Source of the DNA: Aspidapion aeneum
Lineage: Eukaryota > Arthropoda > Insecta > Coleoptera > Brentidae
Assembly: GCA_963576565.1 (NCBI GenBank)
Contig: OY755038.1
Location: forward strand, 136,320,866-136,384,865
Direction: 5' to 3'
DNA: 64,000 nucleotides
Below are positions 35,516-47,420 of the stretch, one piece after another; position 1 is the first letter of the stretch, and each line of letters opens with the position of its first letter. Made by a program: the position numbers and the translations under genes. The notes beneath the pieces are model-generated. The model was not told the origin of the DNA and did not search any database. It was given only the letters and a program-made list of their open reading frames with translations.

Positions 35516-37090
35516 AAATATCAGATTCAGGACACGATTATAAATACTTTTCCTAAGGTAAATCGACTCTTGTTCAATTTAATTAAATTTTATATTACAT
35601 ATTATTGATTTTGTTTGGTGAGTAGAAAGTAACTAAAATTAGAATTTTTTTTTCAGTAATTTTATTAAAAAAATTAAAGGAAAGGATATTAAAATGACTA
35701 AAAGTCAGCGGCAGTAAGGGAACATTCATAAATTACATAACGCAAAGATTCAGGATCATTGATCACCCCTTCTTAACACATTTTCAAGAAATATCATAAA
35801 AAAATACATCGACTGTAACGCAAGGCCAATATTCCTTTCCTCCTGCTTGAGCGTTATACAGAGTGTTCCAAGTAAAGTGTCCACCATTTCTAACTTTTTA
35901 TTATTAAAGATAGAAAAAAGTTTAAGAATTTTTAATGCTGTTTAAGATACTTAAATTTTTAAAAAAAATAGAGCATCGCTTTTTGGAGTTTTTAAGTTTT
36001 TTCAAAAAAAATTAAAATTTTTTTATTGAATATCCTTTATTTTATATTTTTTTTTCTAATAGGCCTTTTAATTCTAAGCTATTTTTTTTTAAAAATTTTT
36101 TGCCTAAAGTTTAAAATAATAAGACATTTTAAATTCAAAATTACGCAAGTATTTTAATTTTAGTTGCTAAAAAATAGTCTAAGCGTAATTTTAAATTTGG
36201 AATATTTTCGTTATTTTTAACTTTAGGAAAATAAACCAAATATTTAAAATAAATTAACAGCAATATTATTTTTTCCTCAATGTTTACGAAATTTTTAAAT
36301 TACTATTTTTTAAAGTTTTTTTCAAGAAAAGGTAGGTATGCTGTGTAATAGGTACATCATTTAAGAACTATTTTTAGCAGACGCCTTAAAAAGAGCCAAC
36401 AACATTGAGTATTTTTTATTAGTAATTTTCTATGTGTGTGTAACGTTCATTTCATAATTTTTGTCCTGGTCTATACTGATGAAACCCATACCCCCCCAAG
36501 GTCTATGTCCCAGCTCCCCTCGTAACCTTGTACGACCCACATTGTATGGGTACAAAACAACCGACACAGACAAATTTGTGTTTGTTAAAATTTTAATTAT
36601 ATTTAAAAACTCACCAGTTTCTTTTAGTTTTGTAGGTAAGGTATTAGTTAGTTCTATGCTCAAACTGAATTGAAGCAATATGTTTTCCGTAAATTGTTTT
36701 GTTATCAGGATTAAAGAAGTCCTTCCTAGAGCAAAGTTGAACCCATTGTTTTCGCAACATGGGGTTTTTTAAAAAAATTTAAAATCTAATGATTTCTCCA
36801 GCTCGCTTTGCCTTTCGATAATTCCTTTTGCAAGTGGCAATACTGTAGAGCATCAAAGGCATCCTATTTAGGTACAGACAGGGACTAATTAAATGGCCGC
36901 TACCAAGTTGGGATGAGAATTTCGGACTTTTTATTTAGTCCTTTTAATTTAAAACACTGAATGAATCCATTTGGCTACTATACTAAACTATACAGCCTAA
37001 AAATATTAGTGATTTTGCATCTATCAATGAAAGTTGAAGGCTCTGCGATCAAGAATAGGCTACTCGGTGATACCTATTATGTTCTTCTTT
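35516..37090. other. Unassigned AT-rich stretch
   Basis: Contains one piece of the 'ttacgtaacg' MITE family (35716-35860) and a lone CAGAGTGTTCC end at 35859. No gene. Confidence 0.4.
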
Positions 37091-37310
37091 ATTTGTTTCA
37101 CACAGTTAAATATTCAGTGATCAGTCTGAGACAATTTACGTAATTTCGAACGTTACACTTTGCGCTCAAGAATCACCCTTCTTTGTGAGTTTGGGGTTTT
37201 TTTTTTATTTGTTTCACGCAGGTAAATCTTTAGTGAGAATATGAGGGGTGCATTTTTACGTTTTTTCGAACGTTGCCCGCTTATTTTTTTATTTGTTTGA
37301 TCATGGCTGG
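37091..37310. repeat. Degenerate direct repeat, about 117-base period
   Basis: 'atttgtttcacacag' followed by 'tttcgaacgtt' recurs as 'atttgtttcacgcag' and 'tttcgaacgtt' about 117 bases later. Non-coding. Confidence 0.45.
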
Positions 37311-38097
37311 ATCTGGCTGGGTATACAGAGCGGGGCAACCGGCCTGCACTTAAATTGAGACCATATTAAAAGGAACGTTAAATTAAATTTTTATTTGCTA
37401 TTATTAAGAACACCGGCGCATACAAAGGGAGGTAATAGAGTACTTAATCTTCCCAAGTTTGGTAAATTGCAAAGAAACCAAGTAATAGTTTATCGGACAA
37501 GTGCATCTTTTCAACTAAAAAAGCAAAAAATGCTGCGGTCTTATTACCAAAATCAGTATTCAGTAATGATATCTTCTGAAAATTATACACGATTTACCCT
37601 CAGATGCACTTAAGCGCAATTTTGGGTTTAATCGCGATTAAGTCCTTGTTCTTCACATAGAACACAACAAAGAGGGAGAATGGATTAGCTAAGCCTTGTT
37701 ACGGTGTATCTGAAGGTTAACAGCAAATTTGTGCGAGAAGATCGTGTTTAATATTTGTCTTATTTCAAATACGTTTAACTGAGCAATAGCGCACCCAGGA
37801 ATACGTTTTGGGGGAGGCTCAAAACCCGATAATGCCGTATCTTATGCTATTTTCATTAAACATGTAAAAAATATCCAAAAAATCCGAAGGTTTTGGAGGG
37901 GGCCCGGGCTCCGAGTGTCCCACCTTAGGTGCGCCATGACTGAGAGAGATGGTTTGGATAAAGCAGATAAAAGTTTGAGTTTTTTATGTTGGTGTCAAAG
38001 GTGTTAGTGGTAGCTGTTTCCTTTTTAATACATATTAAACACTTAAAAAGACAGGAAAAATATATTATTTTTATATTGTTCTAGTGCGTTTTGGGAT
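37311..38097. other. Unassigned stretch with possible element ends
   Basis: 'agcgcacccagg' near 37786 and 'ccttaggtgcgcc' near 37923 are imperfect inverses and may bound a small element. No gene. Confidence 0.35.
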
Positions 38098-38490
38098 GAC
38101 GAATAAAACGTTTAAACACAAAATGACGAAAGTACAAAATGACGAAGTTATTTAAAAAAAACCTGTTCTGGTTAGGTTATTATAATTAAAAAAAACTAAC
38201 CGGACCAGATCAGGTTAATTTTTTTGTATAATATTAATAGGTTTTAAACCTGACCTGGTTTCGTTAGTAAACAAAAAGTACTAACATGTTCTGGTTAGGT
38301 TATGACACAAAATCTAACCTGACCAGATCGTGTTAGGTTGGGTTTTATCTTTTATTTTGCATTTCGACATTTTGTAATTCGACATTTTGTCTTTTCGGTG
38401 TTTTGTAATTTCGATTTTTTGTGTTTTCGACACTTTGAATTGTTGATATTTTGTGTTTCGATGCTTTGTTCGCAACGCTTAAAATTTTTA
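38098..38490. repeat. 'acaaaatgacga' inverted cluster
   Basis: 'acaaaatgacga' units on the left face 'tcgacattttgt' units on the right. Between them are inverted 'ctggttaggttat' / 'aacctgaccagatc' blocks. A probable MITE with degenerate satellite-like arms. Confidence 0.5.
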
Positions 38491-39425
38491 AACTATAAAA
38501 CAAAAAATAATTTTTCCTCGAATTTACTTTTGCCCGACCCCAGTTTTATCTGTAAAAAAGTCATAATTTAGTTTTATTTTAGGGCTCCACCAACTTTAGG
38601 GGCCTAGATAGGCCACTGCTTGGGAACAAATGGGTTAAAGAGGTTACTCAGTAGCGCACCGACGAATATGCCTGAGGGGTGGCGAGACCCCATGATGTCG
38701 GATTTTATGGAATTTAAGTTTTTTGCTCATGTAATATGTGGCACAAAAATCTTAGCATTGGGGAAGGGGCCGGGCCGCCCCCCCTCTGGTTCGTCCATGG
38801 CTCCCTATTTTTTGTTAAAATGGCCACTAAAGAAACATAATTACCTTGGAACTATATCACCGATTTTAAAATCTTTATTAATTAAATTAATTGCCGCTTA
38901 TCCTACTAAAATCGGTAGTATAGTTCGAACATTATAACAAAAATTGGCCCACCTGGTATATACTTTCATGAATTAACTAATAGTACTTAACAAATTTGGA
39001 AAAAGTAATAATTAAATATTATTTTTGGGCAACCCTAATTTTCGGGGTCTAGATCCGTCACTGATTATATCTGAGGACACGGCAGTCCTTCGACAAGGTC
39101 ACGCTCCCTCTTGAAACCACAGAAGAGCTCGGATCGGTCCGCTTTCAATATTATTAGAGTTTATAAGCGCGTAAAAGTCTTCTAGAACCGATTTTCGTGT
39201 GCACTTCATTGCTAAAGTGTAAGACACAATGTAAATCATTTCTTACACCCTAAAAATGCAAAATCGACTGGTCGTCCAAAAATCGTCGTGTGCAGGGGGT
39301 GGTGGGGGTAGATTTTCCAAAAATTTGGAAAAAATTTTTTTTGCATTTTTTGAATCTATAAAGTGTGCTCATGACTCCACCAAAAGCATATAGTAATATT
39401 ACTATCAGAAACATTTATTTTTCAA
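38491..39425. other. Unassigned stretch
   Basis: No gene supported. The frame at 38620-38937 has no recognised domain. Confidence 0.4.
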
Positions 39426-39468
39426 TGTTGAAAATATCGTTCCCAATGCTTTTATATGGAGTTCCCTA

Positions 39469-42400
39469 TTAAACAAGTGCTTGCCCTGAAAACGGGTATT
39501 TATAATAATTTATAACTTGTTATAACTCGAGAACCCTTTGCTTAATCAAAAAAACACCTTCTGTAAACTTTGTGTATCAAATATCAGGGATCAAAATGAT
39601 TTTTGAAAAATGTCAATCGGACGCATAGTTTTTTTTTTAAGTAGCAAAGAGTGATGCCATGACGCGACGAACGCGGCAGACACTGACATGCGACGAAGGG
39701 TCAGATATTTTACAAATGCACGGCGGGCCAGGCGAAACGCGTCTCTATGTCTTGAGACAAGTCGAGACACACATAAGTTCGTTTTTCGTTTAACTCTCGC
39801 GGTTACAGAATTTTTTGTTGTGAATTGCGTTATGTATAAATGTTGTGCTTGTGTGATCAAAGGCGGGCCTCCAATTTATTTCTATATTAGTATGTGACTC
39901 TCGCCCCCGCCCCCCGAAGTGGACTTTTTTTTTTAAATCAAGCTTTTAGGGTACCTCCCCCTCCTCTTTTTTTAAAGTTGGGAAAAACGAAAATTTTTTC
40001 TTTAAGAATCATAGTCTAACTAACGAACTAAATTTCAATTGGTCTTATTGAGAAAACCAAAAACCAAATCGGAATCGGTTTAGTTGTTTTTGAGATATCA
40101 GCGTTTTTATGTAAAACTTTGAAGGGTCATATCTCAAACTCTTTTTTTGCTCGACTTCCGGTGACTTGACAGCCCTTGACTAAACCTATTTCTACGGTAA
40201 AAATATTATTTGTGGCTTTAGATATCACCCACTTAGTGCATTGACGCGCAATAGGTCCCTGTGTTTTTAAAAAACAGCATTTTTTTAAATTTCAATTATT
40301 TGCCTATATCTCGAGACGTCAAAATAAAAAATTTATAATAACTTTATCGATAGGGCCTACGAAGATCTATAAACATCAGAGAAAAAAATTTTGATTAGTT
40401 TGGTACTTTTTGAGTTTTTGCCAAAGAACCATCAAAATTTGCCAAAAAGTGGTGCTACTTTAAAGTGTCATATTTTAAGACGCTGACAATTAATTTTAAT
40501 TATCTCGACGGCGACAGATGCGCTATTGTATAGGCTTGCAAAAAAAAATTCATAAATCATTACCGTTAAAATTGTCTTCCAGGTGTACGCTATGTCAATT
40601 TTTCTGTTTTGCCAAATATGGATTCCCGGAGGCCCGTATAGGGTCAAATCGAAAAAATGAAAGGATCCATTTCGATTTAGTTTGTCAATGCCTATTAGTG
40701 TGCCAAATTTCAGAGCTCTACGATAAGTTTTAATCTCGAATAAAAGCACTCGTTGGCACCGTTTATGTAAGTGACGTCATCAGGCGAAAAAAAAATACAA
40801 TAATTTAATTTTTTAATAACAGAAATTATTTTTACGGTCAAATTAACAAAAAAACTTCAAATAAACTTTTTTGTAGGTCGCAACCCTCCTCTCCAGGGCT
40901 CCTTAAATATAAAAAACTTTAAATTGGTTATATTTTGACAATTTATATCTCAGAAACGATTTTGCTGCATCACTTCCGGTGACTTGGCAGCCCTTGATTG
41001 AACCTATTTCTACGATAACAAAATAAATTTATGTGGCTTTAGATGTCACCCACTTAGTGCATTGACGCGCAATAGGTCCCTGTGTTTTTTAAAAACAGAT
41101 TTTTTTTAAATTTCAATTATTTGCCTATATCTCTAAACAGAGACGTCAAAATGAAAAATTTATAATAACTTTAACGATAGGGCCTAAGATCTATAAATAT
41201 CTGAGAAAAAATTTTAGATTAGTTTGGTACTTTTTGAGTTTTTGTCAAAAAACCAACAAAATTTGCCAAAACTTGGTGCTTCCTTGAAGAGTCATATTTT
41301 AAGACGCCGACAATTTATTTTAATTATCTCGACGGCGACAGATACGCTATTGTGTAGGCTTGCAAGAAAAAAATACATAGTTCATTACCGTTAAAATTGT
41401 GTCTTCCAGGTTTAAACTTATTACACCATATCAAATTTTCTGTTTTCACATATTATGCCTATAGCAGGGAGTGGGGGGCTCAAATCAAAAGTCTCGATTC
41501 CAATATAGAATTTAACGGGAGGCGCATAGTTTCCCTTTCAAATATGGATTCCCGGAGGCCCGTAGGGCCGAGTCACATACTAATATAGTGAATATGGACT
41601 CCCGTAGGCCTGTAGGGCCGAGAGTCAAATACTAATATAGAAATAAATTGGAGTCCCGTAGGGCCGAGAGTCACATACTAATATAGAAATAAATTGGAGG
41701 CCCGTTGGGCCGAGAGTCACGTTCTAATATCAAATTTAACGGGAGGCGCGTAGTTTTAATTTCAAATATGGATTCCCGGAGGCCCGTAGGGCCGAGTGTC
41801 ACATACTAATATAGACATAGATTGGAGGCCCGTAGGGCCGAGAGGCACATTATAATATAGAATTAAACTGGAGTCGGGTAGTTTCCCGTTTAAATATGGA
41901 TGCCCGTAAGGCCGAGAGTCACATACTAATATAGTGAATTTGGACGACTGGAGGACCGTAGGGCCAAGAGTTACATACTAATATAGTGAATATGGACTCC
42001 TGGAGGCCCGTAGGGCCGAAAGTCACATACTAATATAGAAATAAATTGGAGGCCCGTAGGGCCAAGAATCACATTTTAATATAGAACTAAATTTCAATTT
42101 TCTTCACGCCTAGCCTTTGATATTTGGCACTTCACGGCCAAATCACACAAGAACAACATTTATACATAACGCAATTCACAAGCAAAAAACCAAGTAAGTA
42201 ACTTAAACATCTCTAACCGCAAGAGTTAAACGAAAAACGAACTTATGTGTGTCTCGACTTGTCTCAAGACATAGAGTCGCGTTTTGCCTGGCCCGCCGTG
42301 CATTTGTAAAATATCTGACCCTTCGTCGCATGTCAGTGTCTGCCGCGTTCGTCGCGTCATGGAATCACTCTTTGCTACTTTTAAAAAAACTATGCGTCCG

Positions 42401-42503
42401 ATTGACATTTTTCAAAAATCAAGGTGTTTTTTTGATTAAGAAAAGGGTTCTCGAGTTATAACAAGTTATAAATTATTATAAATACGCGTTCATACTTGTT
42501 TAA
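39469..42503. mobile_element. 3.0 kb TA-flanked palindromic element
   Basis: The ends are TTAAACAAGT and ACTTGTTTAA, with TA on both sides. TIRs are about 440 bases. The interior has a long direct repeat (about 40150-40620 and 40970-41555) and a cluster of GGCCCGTAGGGCC units. Its flanks are joined without it in the right arm of R (near 63955). No transposase. Confidence 0.85.
41543..42075 (+). repeat. GGCCC-GTA-GGGCC minisatellite
   Basis: About nine spaced units of 45-65 bases, each with 'cccgtagggccgagagtcac' and 'tactaatatag' or a variant. The core is a 5-base-pair hairpin. One inverted unit lies at 39863-39905 in the opposite TIR. Confidence 0.85.
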
Positions 42504-42876
42504 TATAGCCCAGTAGGATTTTGGGCTTGAATTGCAAACCGATACTCCGATATATTTTGATCGATTCGTCATAAGACCATGTCCCAAAAAAAATGAAGAT
42601 ACCTGCGAAAATCCTGCATAAACAACCCGTCATCTTTGTTTAAAGATGGCGAAAAGGAGTTTGAATCAAATGTACGTAACTTTTTTATTATGACATCGAT
42701 TTTACTCAAACAAATTGTGATTAGCTTCTACTATAATGGCCTCTCCAAAACACTATCAATACTTTGTTTTTTATTTATCTCGATACTATAAATTCTGTTC
42801 CTCAAATACGCTGTTTTTTTTTTTAGGTTTTATGATTTTTTAAAGAAAACTGCTGGTTTTACAAAAAAAACATAAG

Positions 42877-42878
<2 letters not shown>

Positions 42879-42921
<43 letters not shown>
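42879..42921. repeat. TA microsatellite
   Basis: About 20 uninterrupted TA units. Confidence 0.95.
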
Positions 42922-42923
<2 letters not shown>

Positions 42924-43361
42924 TGTATTCATGTTGGGTCTACTATTTGCTGTAGATTAAGCGGTTCTCGAGTTACACTCAAAAATCCACTAAATTGGCC
43001 TATACCTAATACCTATACCTAGTACAACATTTTCATATTTTCACCAAAGTCATGAAAGTTACTAAAAAACTAAACAGATCGAAAAAGGATGTCAAGCTAA
43101 ATAAGAAACGGCTATTAGTTTCAAAAAGAAACTGATACTGAGGTAGATACGGCGGATTAAACATGGCCAAAGCATAATTTACAATTTTATTTTTGAGGTT
43201 AATTTTTTTATGTAAAACGAACCCCCCACGGGGTCAATATATACCCCTCTTAAAGACAATTTAATTATCTTCAAAAAAGGATAGTACACTTTTTGTCGTA
43301 AAGTTAATAGTTTTCCTGAAAAAAACAAAAAATATGCGGCATACATAATTCGATGTTTTCG

Positions 43362-45207
43362 CCCAAGTATCATTATTACCACTCAAGGTTTTATTAATTT
43401 GGTTCCTAGGTTATTTAGAGGGTGCTGTTATGGGTTTTAGGATCAATTTGGCTACATAAAGGTAATTTATATTACCAATTACCTAAAGGAGTGTTATACA
43501 ACCAAAAAGTGATTTATAAAGGGAGTATAATAAAACTGATATTCCTTCTGTTCCTTTTAGATACTTTTTGTTTTATTGATTTCTGATTTATAAAGATGGT
43601 CTTATAAAACCATTTTACCTAAAGTTTTTAAAAAGAAATAAATATAAACTTTGGTCATTTAGTTTTTTTCATTACTTTAGGTCATCACAAAAGTGTTTTA
43701 TAATAGAGCTAAAAGGTTATCTTATATCCTTTTGTCTTTATAGTTACCAGTAGTTTAAAAGTAAATATGATTAGGTAGGCGGCCATATAGAACCTAGTTT
43801 CCTTAAGGTTTTTAAGAGTGGTAAATATAAACTTTGGACTTTTGGTTTTTGCCATTATTTTTAGGCATTTTAAAAAGGTTTTATAAGAAGGCTTAAAGGT
43901 AAACTTAATTCTTTTGTATTTATAGTTACCCATAGCTGTATATTAAATATTATTTAAATAGGCGGCCATATAAAACCTTGTTTCCTTAAGGGTTCTAACA
44001 GAAGTAAGTAAATACTTTCGTGTTTTATTTTTTTAGGTATTTCTTGTAAAAATAATAGATATACCTAGGTACAGATTGGTACCTACCTATTGCAAGATTG
44101 ATTATTTAAAGCCCAATAATTAATAATTGTTGAGTTTCCGTCCTCCTGGGTAGGACACCCAGGCCTATTTAGACGACCAATATAAGAGGTTGCCCTCCAA
44201 CCTGCACTGGCCCTCTCGATTGTGTCGAAATTGCACGAAAAAAACATTCAATTATACGCTTTTAAACACTTTAAAAACAAAGACAAAAAATTTAAGTGAG
44301 GTTATGTTGACTATGTTTACATTGTTCTTTTTTGTTGGTTTCATAAGGGCACTCAAAAATCCTAGTTGCGATACAGTAACAAATAAAACCAAGTGACCAC
44401 TATAAAACCATAATGGCGTATATAAATTTATTTAAAAAATATTGTAAAGAGAAAATATTTATCTAGTCGTTTTAGCAGTGTTTTTTAACAATAATTTTAC
44501 TTTAATTTTGATTTATGTAAACCAAACAGACTTTTTTAACGGTGAATAGTGTAAATGATTTTTTTTTTTAATTTTAAATATTTGTTATTTTGTTATCAAA
44601 AAACTATTAAAAAGCATTCTTGAGGTGGCGCGCTTGTTTTGAGAGCTTTTCAGATACAATTTTATCAGAAAAATAAATCTGGCAGGCAATTTGATCATCA
44701 ACAAAACGACAAACTCGGTATATTTTTATGTGATAAAATAATTTTGGGACTTTGACATTTTTGGCAATTTTGTGACCTAAATTATTTTATATAGCCATTG
44801 TGAATCTAAAATATCGCCATAGCTTTAATAGGAAAACTTCTTTACTCTAAAGGTATTATGGTATTCAACAGAATCGCCAGGATACCAAATTACCAAATCT
44901 AGTTTTATAATAGGATAGAGGACGTTTCTAAGTTGCTTTTAGAACCTGGCATAATAGCTTTAGGCTCTAAAAGGTTCCATACTGGTGGAACCGCTAGAGG
45001 GCGAAGCTGGAGTTTATTTCTTATAGTTTTATAGTGAGTTTAATACATAGGTTGCCACCACCAATTGGGGAGTCCCATTTAGGAGATCCAAGGGGTATAT
45101 AAGGTTAATGGGAACGTGCTAGCGACCAAACATTGAAACTAATGGTTTTAAGGAAAGGCGCTGGCAACCTTTTAGCTTCTGCTATAAATAAAGAAATGTT
45201 ACTTGGG
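43362..45207. mobile_element. 1.85 kb element with CCCAAGTA ends and CG target
   Basis: It starts CCCAAGTATCATT and ends with the inverse (AATGTTACTTGGG), with CG on each side. The right arm of R reads straight across this site near 63116. It contains three diverged units of about 200 bases (43590-44040), each with 'ggcggccatata' and 'tttccttaag' blocks. Non-coding. Confidence 0.8.
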
Positions 45208-45992
45208 CGTTCCATAGAAGGATGACAATGGCATGGGTCCATTAAGGAAAAAAATAATTTATGCACAAATAAGCGAACCCGCATTGTAACGTGTCATTTT
45301 TACGTTTAAGACAACGTTACATATTTGTTTATTTAGGTAAATAATCAAGGCTCTTTGATTCGTCTTTCTGTACACAAAGTAAGGGTATTTTATAGAGCTA
45401 GGTTTGGAGGTTATATAGTGTCTAGGAAGTTACCTTAAAAGGAGGCATTCCATCGAATTACTGTGGACACTACGCACATCGCATTATCTGGACATTACCA
45501 TTACCATTATAGTTTTATAGTGAGTTTAATACATAGGTTGCCACCACCAATTGGGGAGTCCCATTTAGGAGGTCCAAGGGGTATATAAGGTTAATGGGAA
45601 CGTGCTAGCGACCAAACATTGAAACTAATGGTTTTAAGGAAAGGCGCTGGCAACCTTTTAGCTTCTGCTATAAATAAAGAAATGTTACTTGGGCGTTCCA
45701 TAGAAGGATGACAATGGCATGGGTCCATTAAGGAAAAAAATAAATTATGCACAAATAAGCGAACCCGCATTGTAACGTGTCATTTTTACGTTTAAGACAA
45801 CGTTACATATTTGTTTATTTAGGTAAATAATCAAGGCTCTTTGATTCGTCTTTCTGTACACAAAGTAAGGGTATTTTATAGAGCTAGGTTTGGAGGTTAT
45901 ATAGTGTCTAGGAAGTTACCTTAAAAGGAGGCATTCCATCGAATTACTGTGGACACTACGCACATCGCATTATCTGGACATCGTAATTGGAA
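45021..45992 (+). repeat. 486-base tandem duplication across Gypsy left junction
   Basis: 45021-45495 recurs from 45507. Both copies contain host flank, target copy GCAT and the first about 210 bases of the LTR. A short 'accattaccatt' filler lies at the joint. Confidence 0.93.
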
Positions 45993-47412
45993 TTTAAGAT
46001 CACAGGCTTCGGGAAAATCACATAAAAATTTTGATTGTTTTGTTTTTATCTGTGGAATTTTGTGATTCTCTTGTCGTCATGAAAGTTAAACAGCTGTTAT
46101 GCTGGGGAATGGCGGCGTTGCCGCATCACAAATGGATTCAGTAACAGGAAGGAAACATTTAGATGAACATTTCATTCCCTTACGTTTATTTTCGAGGATA
46201 TTGGGACAATCCGAACCTCATAGCTAGTTGTGACAGCACGAAAACATATTTAGGTCCACGGTTTGACCAGTAACAACCGAGGCTCCGCCCACTTTGATAT
46301 CTTTATTAATTTGATAGGGAGAGGATGAAATAAATACGAGTTATGCACTTTTGTAAATGGGAGATAAACGAGGGATAAAAACCAAGACTAAAAGAATAAA
46401 CGAAATCGTGTGAGTTAACATCTGAACACTCTTGTGCCGAGCTTCTTAGCAGTAGTTCAGTGTGTATTTTTGGGTTCAGGTTCAGAAACAACTTTATTAC
46501 AGTAGAAATGTTTGACAAGAATGGCGTCAAACCATATGAATCTTAGAGAAAACATATATAAAGAGCAAAGGAAACTTGTGACTGAAACTGTAGCTAAAAT
46601 ACAACTAAATTCTACACTTAGTATAGCTTTACTCATATGGGAATTGGTTGAGTGTTCGAATATTCCTGGGTTTGCTGCATGCCCTGATCTCCAGTAATTG
46701 ATTTTACAGTTGATGGTTTCAATGCTGAGCTTCTTCTAGTCCGTCGGGTTATTCTTCTTCTACTTGATATGTTGGTGGGGGTCCGGTAGGCAAATGTTCG
46801 GTCAAATGTATGGAGGGTGTCTCGACGTCCTTGTTATAAAAATTTCAACCGTGGAAATAGATCCGACAACACCTCAAGGTGCGTTTTACGTACTTCCTAT
46901 CCCCTTGGTCGGTGCTGCCCCTATATACCTGTATAGAACTATTGCTGTATCTCCTCATTGGTTACTTTGAAAACCCCGGGTTTTTTCTTCCAGTCTTGCC
47001 ACTGAAGGTAGAGATTTATTTTTGGCGGAAAAGTTTTTTTAAATAGGTTTGCATCCTTTATTTGAATTTCACCGGGAAGATTAGGTTGGTACTATTGCGT
47101 TTTACCGTCCCCACTCCCCACCAAATTTACAAAACGGTTTCCGGCGACTTCATTATTCTGGTATTCTCGACGAAGTGCTTTGTCTCTTTTTGCTAACGAA
47201 TTTTGGCTGGGTCGGCAGCAGGCTCTGGGATCGCCATTGTTTTGGTTAGTGGCACTGCAAAAAACTGCAGGTTCAGTCCCAGAGACTGTGGAAGTGAGTC
47301 CGTCGTGTCTAGGCGTAATCTGGAGTGACGCTCGCACCCTGTTTTGAGGGGAATTTAAGTCGGCCTACGCCATTTTGTACGGAAAGAGCAGCGCCCTGTC
47401 CATTCCATCGGC
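45771..47412 (+). repeat. Gypsy 5' LTR (matched part)
   Basis: Starts TGTAACGTGTC and matches 57595-59236 base for base in length. An extra partial copy of its first about 210 bases lies at 45285-45495. Similarity to the 3' LTR ends exactly where CGGCGCCCTACG begins, which is nearly a lysine-tRNA primer site (normally TGGCGCCC). Confidence 0.9.
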
Positions 47413-47420
47413 GCCCTACG
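47409..47420 (+). promoter_or_regulatory. Candidate Gypsy primer-binding site
   Basis: CGGCGCCCTACG sits at the end of the matched LTR. It fits a tRNA acceptor ending GGGCGCCA except for its first base. TTGGCGCCC also occurs at 60529-60537 near the far end. Confidence 0.4.

Noticed and set aside
36430..36678. Overlapping frames on both strands around 36.5 kb
   Set aside because: No recognisable protein features; likely chance.
41543..42075. CRISPR-like array
   Set aside because: Units are irregularly spaced, spacers are repeats of each other, and everything else is eukaryotic; there are no cas genes.
47092..47337. 81-codon minus-strand frame repeated at 58916-59161
   Set aside because: It is present twice only because it lies in the LTR; no known domain. 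An antisense LTR product cannot be excluded but has no support.
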